From the NCBI GenBank assembly GCA_036406615.1, contig DASXAQ010000127.1, positions 1 through 64,000 of the forward strand: a DNA stretch of 64,000 nt. Direction: 5' to 3'. The notes beneath the pieces are model-generated. The model had not been told where the DNA came from, did not search any database, and saw only the letters and a program-made list of their open reading frames with translations. Position numbers and translations under genes: made by a program. Shown here piece after piece: positions 59,573-64,000 of the stretch; position 1 is the first letter of the stretch; each line of letters opens with the position of its first letter. This DNA is from DASXAQ01 sp036406615 (GTDB taxonomy: Bacteria; Actinomycetota; UBA4738).

Positions 59573-60673
59573 ATGCGAACGATGCACGTCGGCCGCCGTG
59601 GAGAAGACGTTCGCGACGTCCAGACCCGGCTTGCCGCGCTCGGCTATCCGATCGAGCACGACGAGCAGGGCACGTTCGGTCCGGCGACCGAGGACGCCGT
59701 GCGAGCGTTCCAGCAGGCCCGTCACCTGCTGGCCGACGGGCAGGTCGGCGCGGCGACCTGGCAGGAACTGGTCGAGGCCGGCTACTCGCTCGGTGATCGC
59801 GTGCTGTACCTTCGGTATCCGTTCGCGCGCGGCGACGACGTCCGCCAGCTCCAGGCCCGGCTGAACCTGTTGGGGTTCGACGCCGGACGCGAGGACGGGA
59901 TCCTCGGCGAGCGCACCGACCGCGCCATCCGCGAGTTCCAGCGCAACGTCGGGCTGCCTCCCGACGGGATCGTCGGTCGCGGAACACTCCAGGCCGTCAC
60001 GAGGCTTCGTCCCGTGAGCGACGGCCCCGGCAAGGCCGCCGTGCGCGAGGGCGAGGCGATGCGCCGTCTCACGCGCACGTTGAAGGGCGCCCGCGTCGCC
60101 GTCGATCCCGGCCACGGCGTCGGCGACCCCGGGGCGGTGGGTCCGACGGGCCTGATCGAATCGGAGGCCGCGTGGCTCGTCGCGGCGGCGCTCGCCGAGG
60201 AGCTCGCGCGGCGCGAGGCCAGCCCGTTCCTGTTGCGCGCCCGCGATTCCGATCCCCAGGACGCCGAGCGCGCCAGGGCCGCGAACGAGGCCGGTGCGGA
60301 GATCCTGGTTTCGATCCACCTCAACTCGCATCGCGACACCTCCGCCGAAGGCACGACGGTGTTCTACGCCGGCCGCGAGGGCTGGCACTCGGGCGCGGGG
60401 CAGCGCCTGGCCGAGTTGATCCAGGAAGAGCTGGTCGGCAGCCTGCGCCTGACCGACGGGCGGGTGCACGGCGTCTGGTTGCCCCTGCTGCGAGAAACAC
60501 GCATGCCGGCCGTGCACGTCGAACCGTGCTTCATCACGAATCGAGGCGAAGAGCGGCTGCTGCGCGAGGAGCGCTTCCGTGCCGGCGTCGCGAACGCGAT
60601 CGCCACCGGGATCGAGCACTTCTTCGGAGCGCGCGCCGCGCCCGAGCAGCACGCCTCTTCGGTCCCGAGTTAG
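59573..60673 (+). CDS. cwlM: CwlM-like N-acetylmuramoyl-L-alanine amidase-fold protein
   Basis: 366 residues from ATG 59573, with no signal peptide. Two peptidoglycan-binding PG_1 repeats come first: VRDVQTRLAALGYPIEHDEQ (~12-75) and VRQLQARLNLLGFDAGREDG (~90-145). An amidase_3 domain (~173-355) follows: VAVDPGHGVGDPGAVG, GLIESEAAW, ILVSIHLNSHRD and AVHVEPCFITNRGEE. Zinc ligands H181, E196 and H249 and the catalytic Glu317 all seem present. In mycobacteria CwlM is a cytoplasmic regulator of MurA and MurJ; the absence of a signal peptide and the linkage to murJ support that role. Confidence 0.92.
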   Translation: MRTMHVGRRGEDVRDVQTRLAALGYPIEHDEQGTFGPATEDAVRAFQQARHLLADGQVGAATWQELVEAGYSLGDRVLYLRYPFARGDDVRQLQARLNLLGFDAGREDGILGERTDRAIREFQRNVGLPPDGIVGRGTLQAVTRLRPVSDGPGKAAVREGEAMRRLTRTLKGARVAVDPGHGVGDPGAVGPTGLIESEAAWLVAAALAEELARREASPFLLRARDSDPQDAERARAANEAGAEILVSIHLNSHRDTSAEGTTVFYAGREGWHSGAGQRLAELIQEELVGSLRLTDGRVHGVWLPLLRETRMPAVHVEPCFITNRGEERLLREERFRAGVANAIATGIEHFFGARAAPEQHASSVPS

Positions 60674-60822
60674 CCCGCCGCCGGCCTCCCTCTCCGCCCG
60701 GCGAGCGACGACCACCAGAGCATGATGGCTCCGAGCGTCCCACCGAGGAGAACGGCGCGCACGACGCGAGGGATCTCCGGACGATCCTTTCCCGGGTGTC
60801 TCGTGCCGTCCGGTTCGGTCAT
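60670..60822 (-). CDS. 50-residue single-pass membrane protein downstream of parB
   Basis: ATG 60822 to TAA 60670-60672, overlapping the cwlM stop on the other strand by 4 bp. A charged head (MTEPDGTRHPGKDRPEIPR) precedes one hydrophobic helix (VVRAVLLGGTLGAIMLWWSS) and a basic tail. GGGAAG is about 10 nt upstream. It would be the last gene of the rsmG-parA-parB run, 72 bp beyond parB. No family is recognised. Confidence 0.5.
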   Translation of the reverse strand: MTEPDGTRHPGKDRPEIPRVVRAVLLGGTLGAIMLWWSSLAGRRGRPAAG

Positions 60823-60894
60823 CGGTTGCTTCCCATCAAAGAGATTGCAGCCCAGTTTGATCCGCGGTGTGAAGACCCGGCCAGGGCTGCCGCT

Positions 60895-61770
60895 TCAGTC
60901 CGGAGCCTGCCCCGGACCCGACCCGACGATCTCCGAGACGATGCGCTCCAGGTCGTCGGGAGAGCCGAACTCCACGACGATCTTGCCCTTGCGCTTGCCC
61001 ATGAGCACCTGGACACGCGTGGCGAGTTGCTCCGAGAGGATCTCCTCCACCTCGGCGAGCGCTGGGTCCGGGACGCCGGCCTTGCGAGCCTCGCGGCTGG
61101 CCGGGGTGCTGGTGGGATGGTCCGCGTAGCTTCGAACCAGCTCCTCGACCTGGCGCACCGAAAGGCCCTCGGCCGCGACGCGAAGCGCGACCGTCGAGCG
61201 GGCTTCGTCGTCCGGCAGCCCCAGCAACGATCGGGCGTGGCCCGCCTGGATCCGGTTCTCTGCCAGCAGTTGTTGAACGTCGCCGGGCAGGGACAGCAGG
61301 CGGATCGTGTTGGCGATGTGCGCGCGCGAACACCCCAGCCGCTCGGCGACCTGCTCCTGCGTGACGCCGAGCTCCTCGAGCAGCTCCTGGAAGGCGGAGG
61401 CCAGCTCCAGGGGCGACAGATCCTCGCGGTGGATGTTCTCGATGAGCGCCTCGCGAAGCGCGTCCGTGTCGTCGGTATCGCGGACGATCGCGGGGATCGT
61501 CGCCAGCCCGGCGAGCTTCGCCGCGCGGAGTCGCCGCTCCCCCGCCACCAGCTCGTATCCGCCGTCTCTGACCCGCACGACGATCGGCTGCAGCACGCCA
61601 ACCTCGCGGATCGAACGCGCCAGCGCCGCCAGGGCCTCCTCGGCGAACTCGCTGCGCGGCTGGCGCGGGTTCGGCGCCAGCGCGGACACCGGGATCTCCA
61701 GGAGCCCGCCTTCCTCCGCAGCGCCGGGAATCAGGGCCGAGAGTCCACGGCCGAGCCCGCCTCGTTTCAC
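60895..61770 (-). CDS. parB: Chromosome-partitioning protein ParB
   Basis: 291 residues from GTG 61770, overlapping the parA stop (GTGA). N-terminal: GGLGRGLSALIPG, then PNPRQPRSEFAEEALAALA. The CTPase/clamp motifs are GVLQPIVVR and YELVAGERRLRAAKLAGL, followed by ALIENIHREDLSPLELASAF. The helix-turn-helix is GVTQEQVAERLGCSRAHIAN. The C-terminal dimerisation domain ends VEFGSPDDLERIVSEIVG. It binds parS (a site lies at 63366-63379), slides as a CTP clamp and recruits ParA and SMC. Confidence 0.96.
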   Translation of the reverse strand: MKRGGLGRGLSALIPGAAEEGGLLEIPVSALAPNPRQPRSEFAEEALAALARSIREVGVLQPIVVRVRDGGYELVAGERRLRAAKLAGLATIPAIVRDTDDTDALREALIENIHREDLSPLELASAFQELLEELGVTQEQVAERLGCSRAHIANTIRLLSLPGDVQQLLAENRIQAGHARSLLGLPDDEARSTVALRVAAEGLSVRQVEELVRSYADHPTSTPASREARKAGVPDPALAEVEEILSEQLATRVQVLMGKRKGKIVVEFGSPDDLERIVSEIVGSGPGQAPD

Positions 61771-62690
61771 AGGTGACCTCCTTGGTCGGACTGCACGCGC
61801 GACCGATGGGCCGAGTTCGAGCCGTCGGCCTCCGCGTCGACGCCGTCGTCGCCGTCCGAATCCATGCTGTCCAGCGGCAGGTCCTCCACCGGCCGGGACA
61901 CCACCTCTTCGGCCAGCCATCGATACGCCATCGCACCGCGCGAGGTCGGGTCGTACTGCGTGATCGGCTTCCCGAAGCCCGGCGCCTCCGAGATCCGGAC
62001 CGAGCGAGGTATGATCGTATCATACACTCGCGAGCCGAAGTACGCCTTGACCTCGTCGACGACCTGGTCGGCGAGCTTCGTCCGCGCGTCGAACATCGTC
62101 ATCACGATCCCCGACAAGCGCAGCTCCGGGTTGACGTTCTGCTGCACCAGGCGGACGTTCTTCAGCAGCTGGCCCAGCCCCTCGAGCGCGTAGTACTCGC
62201 ATTGGATCGGCACGATGAGCTCGTCGGCGGCCGTCAGGGCGTTAACCGTGAGCAGGCCGAGCGACGGCGGGCAATCCAGCAGCACGAAGTCGTAGTCAAG
62301 CCTGGCCGCGTCGAGCGCCTTGCTGAGGCGCCCCTCCCGGGAGAACTGGCTCACCAGCTCGATCTCGGCGCCCGCGAGGTCGATCGTGGACGGGACGGCG
62401 AACAGCCCCGGCACCTCGGTGGGGACCACGGCCTCCTGGAGCTCGGCGCCGGCCATGATCACGTTGTACGTGGTCGTCTGGCGCTCGGCCTGATCGATGC
62501 CCAAGCCCGTCGAGGCATTGCCCTGGGGATCCAGGTCGATGACCAGCACCTTCTGGCCGATGCTGGCCAGCGCCGCGCCGAGGTTGACCGACGTCGTGGT
62601 CTTGCCGACGCCGCCCTTCTGGTTCGCGATCGCGACCACGCGGGCGCGGTGAGACCGCCGGCGACCCGGATTCGCACCGGCCGTGGGCAC
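61767..62690 (-). CDS. parA: Chromosome-partitioning ATPase ParA (Soj)
   Basis: 307 residues from GTG 62690. Deviant Walker A: VVAIANQKGGVGKTTTSVNL. Then LVIDLDPQGNASTGLGID, FVLLDCPPSLGLLTVNALTA (Walker B) and IVPIQCEYYALEGLGQLL. A C-terminal acidic tail rich in Asp and Ser (DSMDSDGDDGVDAEADGSN) is unusual in length. It forms nucleoid-bound dimers and moves ParB-parS complexes. It starts 40 bp downstream of rsmG and is coupled to parB. Confidence 0.96.
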   Translation of the reverse strand: MPTAGANPGRRRSHRARVVAIANQKGGVGKTTTSVNLGAALASIGQKVLVIDLDPQGNASTGLGIDQAERQTTTYNVIMAGAELQEAVVPTEVPGLFAVPSTIDLAGAEIELVSQFSREGRLSKALDAARLDYDFVLLDCPPSLGLLTVNALTAADELIVPIQCEYYALEGLGQLLKNVRLVQQNVNPELRLSGIVMTMFDARTKLADQVVDEVKAYFGSRVYDTIIPRSVRISEAPGFGKPITQYDPTSRGAMAYRWLAEEVVSRPVEDLPLDSMDSDGDDGVDAEADGSNSAHRSRVQSDQGGHL

Positions 62691-62730
62691 GTCGCCCTCA
62701 TCGTGGCGGGCGTCGCCCTCGGGCCGAGCG

Positions 62731-63372
62731 TCAGGAGGGCTCGTGTGGGTGCTCCTTTTCGGCAGCTGTCAGGACTCGCTGCATCATAACGATCGGACCG
62801 TACCCGCGGAAGTCCGCAGCCGAACAAACGTGGCACTCGACCCCGTCCTCTCGGAGCGAAGCGCCGGCGCCAGCCCCCCACGCCGATCCCGCGAAGTACA
62901 GCAGGCGCCCCCTCTCGCCCAGCGCGGAAGCGGCCATCTCCCACGCGCGCATCGGGGGCGCGAGCGCCCGCGCCAGGCATGCGCCGAACCGACCCCGCAG
63001 CGACTCGATCCTGACTGGCGCGACCTTCACGTTTCCCAGTCCGAGTTCCTCCACCGTTCGCTCCAGGAACGATGCCCTGAGGCGCCGGGATTCGACCAGC
63101 AGAAAGTGCAGGTCCGGCCGGGCGATGGCGGCGGGAATGCCGGGCAACCCTCCCCCCGACCCAAGGTCCGCGACCGAGCCCTCGTCACCGCGAAGGCACT
63201 CGGCAGCGCGGAGCGAGTCCAGCACGTGACGATCGTGGAGCCTCGCCACGTCAGAGGCCGAGACGAGCCCGAGGGAGACTCCCTGCCCGCGGAGGGTGGC
63301 CTCGAATCGATCGAGCTGCTCGCGTTGGGACAGCGCAAGCTTCGTGACCATGGACTCAGGCTCAAGTTTCAC
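62731..63372 (-). CDS. rsmG: 16S rRNA (guanine527-N7)-methyltransferase
   Basis: 213 residues from GTG 63372. It methylates G527 of 16S rRNA; loss of the enzyme gives low-level streptomycin resistance. The SAM-binding landmarks are LHDRHVLDSLRAAECL, VADLGSGGGLPGIPAAIA and FLLVESRRLRASFLERTVEE. The GTG start lies inside a parS site (63366-63379); an alternative ATG at 63351 would leave parS just upstream. Its place between jag and parA is the conserved oriC-side arrangement. Confidence 0.94.
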   Translation of the reverse strand: MKLEPESMVTKLALSQREQLDRFEATLRGQGVSLGLVSASDVARLHDRHVLDSLRAAECLRGDEGSVADLGSGGGLPGIPAAIARPDLHFLLVESRRLRASFLERTVEELGLGNVKVAPVRIESLRGRFGACLARALAPPMRAWEMAASALGERGRLLYFAGSAWGAGAGASLREDGVECHVCSAADFRGYGPIVMMQRVLTAAEKEHPHEPS

Positions 63373-63379
63373 GTGAAAC
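63366..63379. promoter_or_regulatory. parS centromere-like site
   Basis: A perfect 14-bp palindrome, GTTTCACGTGAAAC, matching the core of the consensus TGTTTCACGTGAAACA; only the outermost flanking base on each side differs (A and G). It overlaps the rsmG GTG start and lies about 1.6 kb from parB. ParB should load here. Confidence 0.93.
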
Positions 63380-63407
63380 GGGCTCCGCGACGCCCGGCCG
63401 ATCCAGG

Positions 63408-64000
63408 CTAGCCCGAGCGTCGAACGACGACCCGGCGGTTGGGTTCCTCGCCCTCGCTCGAGGTCTCCAGGCCCCCGACCCCGGCGATCGCGTCATGAAC
63501 CACCTTGCGCTCGTAGGCGCCCATCGGCGGAAGCGTCTCCGGCCGGCCCGTCTTCTTGACCCGACGGCCGACGTCCTGGGCCTGGTGTTCGACCTGTGAG
63601 CGGCGGCGCTTGCGGTAGTCCTCGACGTCGACGAGCACCAGGCAGCGCTCTCCCGTTCGCTGTTGAACGGCGCTACGAACGATGTCCTGCAGGGCTTCCA
63701 GCGTGAGCCCACGCCGGCCGATCAGTCGTCCCATGCCCTCAGGGTCTTCGCCGCCCCATATCTCCACGTACGTCGAGCCGCCCGTGTCGTTGATCTCGAC
63801 GTCCGCGGCCACGCCCATCTCCTCGAGCAGCCCTTCGAGGAACTCCGCCGCCACGTCGGCCTGCTCGCCGACATCGATGTCATCCGCCGCGCCGGCCGGC
63901 GCGGCCGACCGGACCCGCACGACCGCGGGTTGGGCACCGATGCCTACGATCCCGCTGCGGGGCTCCTGAACGACCTCGATCCTGGCCTCTTGCTCGCTGA
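63408..64000 (-). CDS. jag: Jag/KhpB-like RNA-binding protein (5' end outside window)
   Basis: At least 197 residues; the frame stays open to the right edge, so the N-terminus is missing. The visible start (SEQEARIEVVQEPRSGIVGI) is the end of the Jag_N domain. A KH domain with MGRLIGRRGLTLEALQDIVR follows, then an R3H domain around RCLVLVDVEDYRKRRRSQVE and PMGAYERKVVHDAIAGVGG. The family binds RNA and affects cell elongation and division. Upstream neighbours in Actinobacteria are yidC, rnpA and rpmH, so oriC should be close. Confidence 0.93.
   Translation of the reverse strand, partial: SEQEARIEVVQEPRSGIVGIGAQPAVVRVRSAAPAGAADDIDVGEQADVAAEFLEGLLEEMGVAADVEINDTGGSTYVEIWGGEDPEGMGRLIGRRGLTLEALQDIVRSAVQQRTGERCLVLVDVEDYRKRRRSQVEHQAQDVGRRVKKTGRPETLPPMGAYERKVVHDAIAGVGGLETSSEGEEPNRRVVVRRSG

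Noticed and set aside
1..64000. CRISPR arrays, insertion sequences, prophage, toxin-antitoxin or defence islands
   Set aside because: I found no regularly spaced repeats, transposase or integrase motifs, phage structural genes or recognised defence modules. The window is mostly conserved chromosomal backbone.

Overview
This is high-GC DNA that reads as a chromosomal segment of an actinomycete-type bacterium (Actinomycetota). The lineage within the phylum cannot be fixed by eye. The evidence is gene content and order: most blocks reproduce neighbourhoods I know from Mycobacterium and Streptomyces, namely zincin_2-tilS-hpt-folE-folP-folB-folK-DUF2520-panC-coaX-lysS; topA with holB; an APC permease beside two trkA genes; a PadR gene with ino1; and the origin-proximal run pcnA-like / DUF6049-murJ-sigM-antisigma-trxB-trxA-cwlM / parB-parA-rsmG-jag. 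A near-perfect parS site at 63366-63379 places oriC shortly beyond the right edge. Almost every base is coding. Genes are tightly packed, often with ATGA or GTGA overlaps, and many first genes look leaderless (a TANNNT -10 box 6-8 nt before the start codon).

Layout. 1-163: tail of a class III adenylate cyclase. 204-10433 (minus): one long housekeeping run covering zincin, tRNA-Ile lysidine synthase, purine salvage, folate synthesis, pantothenate/CoA synthesis and lysyl-tRNA synthetase; panD and ftsH, which occupy slots here in mycobacteria, are absent. 10487-13341: accessory secreted or membrane proteins, including an M43 metalloprotease with a one-base frameshift, next to tRNA-Thr(CGT). 13543-19244 (minus): holB, a fused MFS transporter/thymidylate kinase, and topA. 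19549-22823: DedA, a proline/alanine-rich membrane protein and an HD-domain protein. 22844-28985: two tandem KimA-like APC permeases, with two TrkA-type RCK proteins on the other strand, probably one potassium-uptake module. 28994-35928: a very large BTAD/cyclase-like/ATPase/TPR regulator, an OB-fold protein and a proton-pumping pyrophosphatase.

36174-45033: a membrane-anchored protein coupled to a LytR-CpsA-Psr protein, a Na+/Ca2+-exchanger-type antiporter, an MrfA-like helicase, a LOG-like protein, and a phosphodiesterase-family enzyme coupled to a polysaccharide flippase. 45176-49132: a PadR repressor with two palindromic operators, then ino1, an MFS transporter without a canonical start codon, and a TMEM175-type channel in one overlapping chain. 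49163-52384: S26 peptidase and nickel superoxide dismutase (divergent), a CCA/poly(A)-polymerase-family nucleotidyltransferase, and a TauE/SafE transporter. 52433-64000: the origin-proximal cell-envelope, redox and chromosome-segregation block.

I see no insertion sequences, prophage, CRISPR array or rRNA. The most unusual points are the ino1-MFS junction, a seven-codon leaderless ORF overlapping the sigM start, loss of an ion-site Asp in one of the tandem KimA-like permeases, a CVPC thioredoxin, parS lying over the rsmG start codon, and the frameshifted protease.
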